Shown here: positions 1-5,913 of the stretch, one piece after another
Numbering within the stretch: position 1 is the first letter of the stretch
Layout of the letters: each line of letters starts with the position of its first letter
Source: JAUWQU01 sp964605095
Lineage (GTDB): Bacteria; Planctomycetota; Phycisphaerae; SM23-33
Length of the DNA: 9,555 nucleotides
Assembly: GCA_964605095.1 (NCBI GenBank)
Contig: CAZSBS010000187.1
Location: forward strand, 1 to 9,555
Direction of reading: 5' to 3'
Notes under the pieces: generated by a model
What the model saw: only the letters and a program-made list of their open reading frames with translations
Databases searched by the model: none
Told to the model about the DNA's origin: nothing
Program-made: the position numbers and the translations under genes

Positions 1-231
1 GCAATTCTGCTGTCGGCCGCGTCGACCAGTCTGCGCTTCCGCCGGCCTGTCCTTCGCTTCACGGCTGCGTCCAGTTGAAAATGATCAAGTTCAGCCTCCG
101 AACTTGCAAGCTTTACCTGCCAAGACTCGTCCGATGTGGGCTGTTCGTCTCATCCAAAGAGCCAGATGGGGTTTTTCGGGGGGACAGGATGCAAACTGGG
201 GGAGCCATGGGACAGTCCACGGGATTTGCCC
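1..231. other. No supported gene; left edge of window
   Basis: I see no coding region here that I would defend. Short open frames on both strands lack a good ribosome binding site, a recognisable motif and steady codon use. The stretch ends at the promoter of the toxin-antitoxin operon. The left edge could hold the tail of a gene lying outside the window, but nothing identifies it. Confidence 0.5.
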
Positions 232-268
232 TTGTCGCAAAGTTGTCGGAGTGCTATCATTGTGATAG
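232..268 (+). promoter_or_regulatory. Promoter and operator of the toxin-antitoxin operon
   Basis: A sigma-70-like promoter can be drawn: TTGTCG (232-237), 18 bases, then TATCAT (256-261). A perfect inverted repeat, CTATCA-TTG-TGATAG (254-268), lies on the -10 box. This is the expected layout for autorepression by a ribbon-helix-helix antitoxin, which binds a palindrome over its own promoter. From memory, the operator of the gonococcal FitAB system uses a half-site resembling TGCTATCA, and the bases here (253-259) read TGCTATCA. The promoter match is partial and was found by eye; the palindrome itself is exact. Confidence 0.6.
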
Positions 269-300
269 TCAGATAACGGTTCATCATTGGAGAAATCACG

Positions 301-528
301 ATGCCTGATATTCTTGTTCGAGGGTTGAATGCCGAGACGGTCAAACGGCTCAAGTTCCAGGCCAAACAGCATGGCCGGTCGCTCCAGGGAGAGGTCAAGA
401 CGGTGCTAGAGGGCGCCGCCAGCCTGTCGATGGCCGAAATACTCACGGCCGCGCGCGGCTGGCGCAAGAAGCTGGGGCGCAAGTTCATTGACAGCGCCGA
501 GCTGATTCGCGAGGACCGCCAGCGATGA
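301..528 (+). CDS. vapB: FitA/VapB-like ribbon-helix-helix antitoxin
   Basis: This 75-residue protein is the likely antitoxin of the PIN toxin encoded next to it. Residues 3-38 fit the Arc/MetJ-type ribbon-helix-helix fold of FitA-like antitoxins: a short beta strand (ILVRGL), then a helix with Lys and Arg, then HGRSLQGEVKTVLE, matching the family's HGRS-x(3)-E pattern. The C-terminal part (RKKLGRKFIDSAELIREDR) matches the toxin-binding tail of this family, whose basic residue in known complexes enters the toxin active site. The start is supported by GGAG at 289-292, eight bases before ATG. Its stop overlaps the toxin start (ATGA, 525-528), implying translational coupling. It should bind the palindrome at 254-268 and repress the operon, alone or with the toxin. 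Confidence 0.88.
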   Translation: MPDILVRGLNAETVKRLKFQAKQHGRSLQGEVKTVLEGAASLSMAEILTAARGWRKKLGRKFIDSAELIREDRQR

Positions 529-947
529 AGCGAATGGTCATCGATGCCAGCGTGGTGATCAAGCTGTTCTTTGAGGAGGAGCACTCTGCCGCCGCGGAAC
601 GGAGCGTCCAGCAAGGTCAAGAATTGCTGGCTCCCGACCTGATCTGGGCTGAGGCGGCCAACGTGATCTGGAAGCGGCAGCGCCGGGGTGATCTCTCGAA
701 GGAGAACGCTGCTGGCATTGCTGCGCAGCTTCTGAGGATGCCGCTTCGCATCCACGCATCGGCTGATCTGATTCTCGACGCTCTGGACTTAGCCGCGCAG
801 TTCGACCGCACCGTGTATGACTGTCTTTACTTGGCGCTGGCTGTCAAGACGAGGTCGGTCCTGGTCAGCGCCGATAAGCGCCTGGTGAACGCCCTAGCCA
901 GAACGCCGCTGGCCAAGAATATCTCCTGGATCGGGGACGCTCACTGA
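525..947 (+). CDS. vapC: PIN-domain ribonuclease toxin, VapC family
   Basis: This 140-residue PIN-domain protein is a predicted magnesium-dependent endoribonuclease toxin; VapC relatives cut tRNA or rRNA and stop translation. The four acidic positions of the active site are visible: Asp7 in VIDAS, Glu43 in WAEAANV, Asp99 in VYDCLYLALA and Asp117 in SADKRL. All are intact, so the enzyme is probably active. The length is normal for VapC. The start codon lies inside the end of the antitoxin gene, with GAGGA at 511-515 serving as ribosome binding site nine bases upstream. The target RNA cannot be told from sequence. No obvious terminator follows; a weak GGGA/TCCC pairing near 966-982 has no T-run. 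Confidence 0.92.
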   Translation: MKRMVIDASVVIKLFFEEEHSAAAERSVQQGQELLAPDLIWAEAANVIWKRQRRGDLSKENAAGIAAQLLRMPLRIHASADLILDALDLAAQFDRTVYDCLYLALAVKTRSVLVSADKRLVNALARTPLAKNISWIGDAH

Positions 948-1126
948 ACATTCGGCAGCTTGAAGGGGATCTGTGCCTTGTCCCGAAAACTCCGTCCATC
1001 TTGATTCTACAGGACTTACGTTTCTTGCCGAGACTAGGCATTCGCGGTAAGATTCCAGCCTTGTGACCAAACATGGAGGCACGGAGATGGGCATCTTGCG
1101 GATGATCTTGGCGTTCTTAAGGGCTG

Positions 1127-1146
1127 CGACCTCCGGGTTATGAGCG
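1127..1146 (-). repeat. Direct repeat copy 1, tRNA-Met anticodon-arm-like
   Basis: The first of two identical 20-bp copies. Read on the minus strand it contains CTCATAA followed by CCCGGAGGTCG, which resembles the anticodon loop (anticodon CAT), 3' anticodon stem and variable loop of a bacterial initiator tRNA-Met. The flanks do not continue a tRNA: the 5' anticodon strand does not pair and there is no T arm, so this is not a tRNA gene. A fragment of this shape is what a tRNA-targeting integrase could leave as an attachment-site core. Confidence 0.6.
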
Positions 1147-1222
1147 CGATGGAACGCCTTCCCGGAAATCCTGCCTTAGCCGCTAGTTAGAGAATTGGCA
1201 ACAACTTAGGGACGGCCACTTA

Positions 1223-1256
1223 AATCGTCATGATGCACATGTTGCACATGACGATT
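1223..1256. repeat. Long interrupted palindrome
   Basis: AATCGTCATG (1223-1232) pairs perfectly with CATGACGATT (1247-1256). Inside the loop TGCA (1234-1237) can pair with TGCA (1243-1246), leaving one bulged base and a five-base loop. The result is a stem of 14 pairs with one bulge. There is no T-run on either side, so it is not a standard intrinsic terminator. A protein-binding site, a cruciform or a mobile-element end are all possible. Confidence 0.6.
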
Positions 1257-1262
1257 ACCCTC

Positions 1263-1282
1263 CGACCTCCGGGTTATGAGCG
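1263..1282 (-). repeat. Direct repeat copy 2, tRNA-Met anticodon-arm-like
   Basis: The second exact 20-bp copy, 136 bases from the first and in the same orientation. The similarity stops at or close to both ends of the core: one flank reads GAGCGATTT where the other reads GAGCGCGAT. The long palindrome at 1223-1256 ends seven bases before this copy, so the two features may belong together. Confidence 0.6.
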
Positions 1283-1364
1283 ATTTGAGAGGCGAAAACG
1301 CAAGTCTCGCTCAAACCGGTATTTGCACGTAACTGGTTACACCCTATGGAGCAGCTTCATCTCT

Positions 1365-1390
1365 GCATGTTGCGCATGTTGCGCATGTCG
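1365..1390 (+). repeat. Short tandem repeat, GCATGTTGC unit
   Basis: Two exact head-to-tail copies of the nine-base unit GCATGTTGC (1365-1373, 1374-1382) are followed by a degenerate third copy (GCATGTCGT). A related sequence, ACATGTTGCACATG, lies in the palindrome at 1237-1250, so the same word family recurs across about 150 bases. The role is unknown. Confidence 0.55.
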
Positions 1391-1397
1391 TGCGCGA

Positions 1398-1418
1398 TTT
1401 GGTCACATTTTGGTCACA
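1398..1418 (+). repeat. Paired 10-bp direct repeat with 11-bp period
   Basis: TTTGGTCACA occurs at 1398-1407 and again at 1409-1418, separated by a single base. The 11-base period is close to one helical turn, so a protein binding both copies would sit on one face of the DNA. The pair ends 34 bases beyond the 3' end of the zinc-ribbon gene, so it is not placed like a promoter operator for that gene. Confidence 0.5.
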
Positions 1419-1452
1419 CGCCATCGCCTCATGCCCATGCTTCATGCCAGAC

Positions 1453-1746
1453 CTATACCCTGCTCCCGCAGTCGCTGCAATATCGACCTGTAATCGGCAC
1501 GTCATTATCGCACACAGGGCAACGGCGCTTGGACCGGAGCAGCCCGCCGACAGGCTTGACGAGTAGGATCAGCAGCACCACGATGATGGTGACTGCCGTC
1601 CCCGTCAGGTACTCCTTGCGGATGTCCTTTGCCCAGTCGATTACGCCTTTCTCCTGAAGCCAATTGGCCACCAGGATGAAGTTGCCAAGCAGCAGTACCG
1701 CTCCTACCAGACCAACGACGATGAGTTTTCGTATTCCGAGTGTCAT
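1453..1746 (-). CDS. Small membrane protein with C-terminal zinc ribbon
   Basis: This 97-residue protein has two predicted membrane helices (about residues 7-27 and 48-66) and a C-terminal zinc ribbon with CPVC (Cys76, Cys79) and CSDC (Cys90, Cys93). The four cysteines form the usual CxxC-x(10)-CxxC metal knuckle. The basic stretch RSKRR before the ribbon suggests a cytoplasmic C-terminus, with both ends inside. An ATG at 1779 would add 11 residues, but I prefer 1746 because AAAGGAG (1763-1757 on the minus strand) sits ten bases upstream of it. I do not recognise a named family beyond generic zinc-ribbon membrane proteins, so partner and function are unknown. It appears to be a single-gene unit. 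Confidence 0.72.
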   Translation of the reverse strand: MTLGIRKLIVVGLVGAVLLLGNFILVANWLQEKGVIDWAKDIRKEYLTGTAVTIIVVLLILLVKPVGGLLRSKRRCPVCDNDVPITGRYCSDCGSRV

Positions 1747-2172
1747 GATTCGAACGCTCCTTTCTGTTTGCGTTGTCACTCAGCATCGAGGATAGCGCGA
1801 ACTGCGGGAGCGCGCAAGTCCTTTCTTGAAGAATAATGCGTCCATGCCGCCCGGGGTTCGGACTGACTCGGGAAGCCCCGTGTTTCCAGCGTCCGCCAGT
1901 GGTATTACATGCCTCAGCCGCGCGGCGAATGAGTGGCTGTATGGCTCGGTAACAGTGGGGGGTGGGCATGTTCCAACGTCCAGCCGGAGGGATCAGGACA
2001 AGGGGCCGGAAGAGGCCAGGTCCGGAGACAGCACGGAGATGGTCTGGCCCAGCCGCGGAGGCAACCAGAAGGGGGCTGCGGGGTGACGCGGAACATCATG
2101 CTCCGGTCGTCCTCCCGGTAGCAGTGGTTCTTCGACGAGTCGCCAGGTTGCGAAGGGCACAAGCCAGTGTCT
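1747..2172 (-). other. Region without an intact gene; possible decayed coding stretch
   Basis: Bases 1747-1992 contain the zinc-ribbon gene's ribosome binding site and nothing else I recognise. Bases 1993-2172 look partly coding on the minus strand. The frame of the upstream 150-residue protein continues 59 codons beyond its TAG stop (2173-2175) to a TGA at 1993-1995. In a second minus-strand frame, the 21 codons at 2135-2073 all end in G or C, after which that bias passes to the first frame. This may be a frameshifted remnant, but no intact product can be drawn. Confidence 0.35.
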
Positions 2173-2625
2173 CTACTGGCCAGAGTCTCCCGGGTCCATG
2201 TCGGCTTGCGCCCAAGTCCATCGGCCATCGTAGATCGGCAGAGACTCACCGTTCTGCCATCGCTGCAGGACGCTGCCACGCGCCGCCCAGACTTCCTTCA
2301 GCACCTGCGGCAGCTCGGCCAGACTGCAGCGACATTCCTGAAGACGCGGCGCCTCGAAGACGTGCGCGATCGGGTCATCGTCACAGGCTGCGCAACGCAC
2401 GTTGACCAGGTCCACTTGGCCATCGAACTTCACGAGCGTAGACATTTCGATTGCCGGGCAATCGTGTTGCCACCACTGAGGCCTCGCCCAGCCGATAACC
2501 CCCCGGCCGCCGCCTTCGTCAGACTTGACCATCTGGATCTTGTAGACATCGAGGTCAGCAAAATCGATAGCGCGTCGGAAGGCTCTCTCGACATCCTCGG
2601 CTGGTTCTCTGCCTGCTCGTGTCAT
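2173..2625 (-). CDS. Hypothetical protein with paired cysteines
   Basis: I do not recognise this 150-residue protein, but codon use and composition look like a real gene. It is acidic and soluble, with no signal peptide or membrane helix. It has a CAAC motif (Cys78, Cys81) and a CRC motif (Cys98, Cys100), which together could hold a metal ion; a WWQHDC stretch lies near residues 51-56. The part from residue 42 to the end reads like a folded domain. The ribosome binding site is weak (GAGG about 11 bases upstream), so an internal start such as Met32 is possible. It begins 33 bases after the end of the transposase gene on the same strand. The same frame stays open for 59 codons past its stop, so the protein may be a truncated form. 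Confidence 0.5.
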   Translation of the reverse strand: MTRAGREPAEDVERAFRRAIDFADLDVYKIQMVKSDEGGGRGVIGWARPQWWQHDCPAIEMSTLVKFDGQVDLVNVRCAACDDDPIAHVFEAPRLQECRCSLAELPQVLKEVWAARGSVLQRWQNGESLPIYDGRWTWAQADMDPGDSGQ

Positions 2626-2658
2626 TTGTCTCAGCCCTCACGATTCCCTGACGGTTGG

Positions 2659-3735
2659 TCACGCCGCCTCGCGGTAATAGGTCTTGAGCAATCCGCCCAG
2701 GCGCTCGCGGCAGAGGACCTCGCCTTCAGCAGGCATTGGCTCATCAGGCTCGATGATCCGCCGGCCAAGAACCCGATGTGGCCTTTCTCGCAGATAATGC
2801 TCGTTGTACTGCTCGACAACGTAGCGGAGATGTCTTTCGCCGAAGATGATCATCTTGTTGAGACACTCGGATTTTATGGAAAGCACATAGCGTTCCGCGT
2901 ACGGATTCAAGTTCGGAGCTCTCTTCGGCAATTTGAGCGCCCGCACACCAGCAGCCCGAAGCGTCTGGCGGAACTTCTTGGTGTAGAGTGGATCCCGGTC
3001 GTGGATCAGGACTCGCTTGCCTTCCAGAAAGCCGTCCTCCGCGTCGGTAAGGTTCCGAGCCCACTGGAGCATCTGCGTCTCGCAGGGATCGGCGTGGATG
3101 CCGACGATTTCGACCTTGCGAGTGGCGACCTCGATGACGAAGAAGACCAGATAGCGAGTCAGGCCCTTGAAGCCCAAAATGTCCACGCTAAAGAAGTCAC
3201 ACGCGGCGAGACTCTCCCAGTGCGACTTGATGAAGTCATTCCACGTGGTCTTGTAGGGCCGGTCGGGATCAGGCAAGAGGCCGTGGTCCAGCATGACGCG
3301 CCGCACGGTCTGCCAGGAGACCTTGTAGCCTAGGCCCTTGAGCTCGCCATGGATGTGGCCGTAGCCCCAGCTTGGATTGGCTGCCGCCATTTCGAGCACG
3401 AGCTTGCGGATCATGTTGGCTTTAGTGGGCACAGGCCCTCGCTTGCCGCGGCGGTCCGAGCTGTCGTACTTCCTCGTGACGAACCAGCGGTGCCAGCGGA
3501 TCAAGGTGTCCGGGCTGAACAGCGTGCCGAATTGGCGCAGCAGGTCCTTGCCCAGCTTGATGGCGGCAATCGCCAGGCGGCGCTTCTGGGACTCGTTCAG
3601 GATGAGGCGTTTATGGCCAAGCTTCTCCCGAAGAATTCGGTTCTCAACGGTGAGATACTCGATAACCTCCTGCTGCCGGCGGTTCATCCAGCCCGCCAGG
3701 GCCACCGCGAAGAATGTCCATGGTTTAAAGGTCAT
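2659..3735 (-). CDS. DDE transposase, integrase-core (rve) family
   Basis: This 358-residue protein is a predicted transposase of the integrase-core type. Residues 14-40 (LAGWMNRRQQEVIEYLTVENRILREKLG) and 65-150 form the helix-turn-helix DNA-binding part, including the NPSWGYGHIHGEL motif of IS3/IS481-like enzymes. The catalytic core has Asp180 (AACDFFSVD), Asp246 (LIHDRD) and Glu281 (PYAERYVLSIK), all intact and correctly spaced. The C-terminus (RERLGGLLKTYYREAA) is typical of a subgroup common in Planctomycetota. The frame stays open to 3831, but the extra 32 residues look unrelated to the family, so I start at MTFKPW (3735); no clear ribosome binding site precedes it. I could not find matching terminal inverted repeats or target duplications, so the insertion-sequence limits are not set. 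Confidence 0.88.
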   Translation of the reverse strand: MTFKPWTFFAVALAGWMNRRQQEVIEYLTVENRILREKLGHKRLILNESQKRRLAIAAIKLGKDLLRQFGTLFSPDTLIRWHRWFVTRKYDSSDRRGKRGPVPTKANMIRKLVLEMAAANPSWGYGHIHGELKGLGYKVSWQTVRRVMLDHGLLPDPDRPYKTTWNDFIKSHWESLAACDFFSVDILGFKGLTRYLVFFVIEVATRKVEIVGIHADPCETQMLQWARNLTDAEDGFLEGKRVLIHDRDPLYTKKFRQTLRAAGVRALKLPKRAPNLNPYAERYVLSIKSECLNKMIIFGERHLRYVVEQYNEHYLRERPHRVLGRRIIEPDEPMPAEGEVLCRERLGGLLKTYYREAA

Positions 3736-4563
3736 GGGGAAGGATGGTAGCGGTGGTTGCGCACGAAAACAAGATCGTAGGCGACGCCTGTAGCACCACG
3801 GGGTGCGCAACTGCGTAGCAGTCCGGCGCAAGAAGCCAGCAGGCGAAGGGACGTGCAGACAGCGAAAGATTCTTTCATCAGCGAGGCGTCGGCGGCGTGT
3901 GCATATCGTACGCTAACCATCGGAGCCGCGTTTCTCAGGCGATCATTCTTCGTGGCCTGTAGAAGAGTTCCAGACGTTGCGTAAGGCCTTCGCTTTGATG
4001 GATGGAGAACATGGTAAAATTCTCTGCAAGAACTTGGAAGAACTGCGCCACGTGTCGATCCTGGTCGGGCCCGCGAAACCTTGACACTTTCATGCCTGCC
4101 GCGCAGGTCGAACCACTCGCGCAAGGCGAATGCTCGACAAGGGAACGGGACAACAAGACCTACGCGACCGGCAGTTGCACGGCATGGCGCATGTGGGCGG
4201 ACCTCAAGACTGAGACTGCGCTCAACGCCGCAGGCAACGTTTGACCACCACGACTTCCAAGGATTAGCCCTGCCATCTCCGGGTCGGAACCCAGGAGATC
4301 AGCCGGCGATTCCGGTGGGAATAGATACTCTCAGCGGACCCAACGAGACCGGCTGTGCCGGCCGCGAAGAGGCGCCTGTTCGGCGGAAGCGTTTCCCTCA
4401 TCATTCCTTGAGAAACAGCAGGGGTTCCATGATTCGGCCGAGGCTACTTGGCTGCGAACGGTTGGCTGCCAGCCCATAACCGGCGCCGAACCTGTTCGCC
4501 AATGCCCGCTCCCTGCCACTGTTTCTGTCACGACCTCTATGACCTTCCGTTTCTACCGCACTT
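3736..4563. other. Gene-poor spacer between transposase and oxidoreductase
   Basis: About 830 bases with no gene I can support. Open frames on both strands overlap each other and lack motifs and start signals. The only stretch with protein-like composition is a minus-strand frame of 52 residues starting at 4093 and ending at 3935 (MKVSRFRGPDQD..., then HVAQFFQVLAENFTMF). It has no good ribosome binding site and no known relative in my memory, so I do not call it. The region may be remnant DNA around the transposase insertion. No terminator for the oxidoreductase gene is obvious near 4500-4563. Confidence 0.45.
3756..3811. repeat. Inverted repeat upstream of the transposase
   Basis: GTTGCGCAC (3756-3764) and GTGCGCAAC (3803-3811) form a perfect nine-base inverted repeat with a 38-base spacer, starting 21 bases upstream of the transposase start. 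It could be part of a mobile-element end or a hairpin in the 5' leader. No counterpart was found beyond the 3' end of the transposase. Confidence 0.4.
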
Positions 4564-5913
4564 CTAGAGCCCGGCGACCTCCCAGCCGGCGCGGTAGGTT
4601 CGCTTGAGAAGCTTCTGGCCGGCTTTGTTGTCGGTGATCTTTAGGTTGGGGGCGTCCCACTGGAGTTTCTCGTCGGGGCAGCGGATGGCGACGGTGCCCA
4701 GAATGATCGCCTCAGCCATCGGGCCGGTCTGCATGAAGTGCGACTCGGTCATCTCGCCGCCGAGGCAGGCGTCGCAGAAGTGGTGATAGTGGTTGCGCCC
4801 GGGTATGCGGGGCATCTTATAGTCCTTGAAGTTCTCCTTCGGCAGCAGCCAGGGCGCGGCCTGGTGAGGCAGCAGCAGCGCGCCCTTGGTGCCTATGACC
4901 ATCGACGACTCGGCCGGGTAGCTCTTGAAGTGCGGCTTGGCCAGCGCCTGGGCCTCTTCGGGCGGGTAGAACTCGCCGTCGAACCATTCCAGCGTGATGT
5001 CGCCATCGGTCTTGTCGTTGCCGGGGAAGACCCAGGTGATGTGGTCGCCCTGCGGCCAGGTGTCGCCCCGGCGCGCGGGGGAATCCTTCCATGACTTCTG
5101 GACCTCGGCGATGACGCTCTTGGGTGCCGTCAGGCCCAGATCCTTCCAGACGGCGTCGAAGATGTGGCAGCCGATGTCGCCCGACCAGCCCGTGCCGAAG
5201 TCCTGCCAGGCCCGCCAGACCGTGGGATGGTAGCCCGGCGCGTACGGCCGAACCGGTGCGGTGCCCAGCCAGAGATCCCATTCGAGCTGCTTGGGCGGTT
5301 CCTGGCCCTTTTCGGGGCGCGGGCCCACGAGGCGGTATGACTCGGCCCCGGGGCGGTTCGAGCAGAGATAGGCTCGTTTGACCTTGCCGATCACGCCGTC
5401 GCGGAGCATTTGGACGGCCATGCGGTCGCCGGCGCTGCTGGCGATCTGCGTGCCGAGCTGCGTAACCACGCCGGCCTTCTTAGCGGCCTCGGCGATCATG
5501 CGGCACTCGTAGACATCGTGACAAAGAGGCTTCTGGCAGTAGACGTGCTTCTTGGCCGCCAAGGCCGTCATGGTGGCCGCCGCGTGCGTGTGGTCGGGCA
5601 CGGTGACGTTGACCGAGTCGATCTTGTCGCCTTCCTTGGCCAGCAGCTCGCGCCAGTCGGTGTACTTGCGGGCGTCGGGCACGAACTTGGCGGCTTTCTC
5701 CAGCCGGTCGCGGTCCACGTCGCAGATCGCCACGACCTGCGTCCGCAAGTGGCTCTTGAACTCGTGCAGGTCGTTCCAGCCCATCCCGCCAACGCCGATG
5801 CAGGCGTGGTTGAGCTTGTCGTTGGCGCCCAGAGACTGACGGGCCACCGCCGCGATGGTGAGCCCTGCGGCCGCGCCCTTCATAAACGTCCGTCGCGTAA
5901 TATGACGTTTCAT
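4564..5913 (-). CDS. Tat-exported Gfo/Idh/MocA family oxidoreductase (CQKP type)
   Basis: This 449-residue protein is a predicted NAD(P)-dependent sugar or sugar-acid oxidoreductase acting outside the cytoplasm. A twin-arginine signal (RRTFMK, residues 7-12, then a hydrophobic stretch to about 29) leads into a Rossmann fold with IGVGGMG (39-45) and Asp65 in CDVD. The motif that is usually EKP reads CQKP here (126-129), a variant frequent in PVC-group paralogs. A second-domain motif GDIGCHIFD (245-253) carries the Asp and His expected in the catalytic pocket. The start at 5913 is chosen over 5940 because AAGGAG (5925-5920) lies six bases upstream and the Tat signal then begins cleanly. It is transcribed away from the related gene at 6351. 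The substrate is unknown. Confidence 0.9.
   Translation of the reverse strand: MKRHITRRTFMKGAAAGLTIAAVARQSLGANDKLNHACIGVGGMGWNDLHEFKSHLRTQVVAICDVDRDRLEKAAKFVPDARKYTDWRELLAKEGDKIDSVNVTVPDHTHAAATMTALAAKKHVYCQKPLCHDVYECRMIAEAAKKAGVVTQLGTQIASSAGDRMAVQMLRDGVIGKVKRAYLCSNRPGAESYRLVGPRPEKGQEPPKQLEWDLWLGTAPVRPYAPGYHPTVWRAWQDFGTGWSGDIGCHIFDAVWKDLGLTAPKSVIAEVQKSWKDSPARRGDTWPQGDHITWVFPGNDKTDGDITLEWFDGEFYPPEEAQALAKPHFKSYPAESSMVIGTKGALLLPHQAAPWLLPKENFKDYKMPRIPGRNHYHHFCDACLGGEMTESHFMQTGPMAEAIILGTVAIRCPDEKLQWDAPNLKITDNKAGQKLLKRTYRAGWEVAGL

Larger units (their letters stand above)
948..1452. other. Structured non-coding region between toxin and zinc-ribbon genes
   Basis: About 500 bases without a gene I can support. 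Open frames on both strands (for example 1230-1493 plus and 865-1074 minus) have unnatural composition and no start signals. What it does hold is an unusual density of short repeats: two 20-bp direct repeats (1127-1146, 1263-1282), a long palindrome (1223-1256), a nearby inverted repeat TTTGAG/CTCAAA (1284-1289, 1310-1315), a near-palindrome GTAAC-TG-GTTAC (1329-1340), and two tandem repeats (1365-1390, 1398-1418). This pattern suits the scar or boundary of a mobile element better than an ordinary intergenic spacer, but that is inference. Confidence 0.5.

Noticed and set aside
150..755. Minus-strand open frame of 201 codons over the toxin-antitoxin operon
   Set aside because: It is antisense to two well-supported genes and has no motif or start signal.
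1223..1256. Intrinsic terminator for the toxin-antitoxin operon
   Set aside because: There is no T-run after the stem on either strand, and it lies about 275 bases beyond the toxin stop.
1127..1282. A tRNA gene or CRISPR-like array
   Set aside because: The tRNA-like core lacks the acceptor, D and T arms and a pairing 5' anticodon strand. Only two copies with one 116-base spacer exist, which does not fit a CRISPR array.
2167..3333. Long plus-strand open frame (388 codons) across the 150-residue gene and the transposase
   Set aside because: It runs antisense to an intact DDE transposase and shows no domain of its own.
4002..4479. Plus-strand open frames of 80 and 132 codons in the gene-poor spacer
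   Set aside because: They overlap in different frames, have no ribosome binding site, and have unnatural composition.
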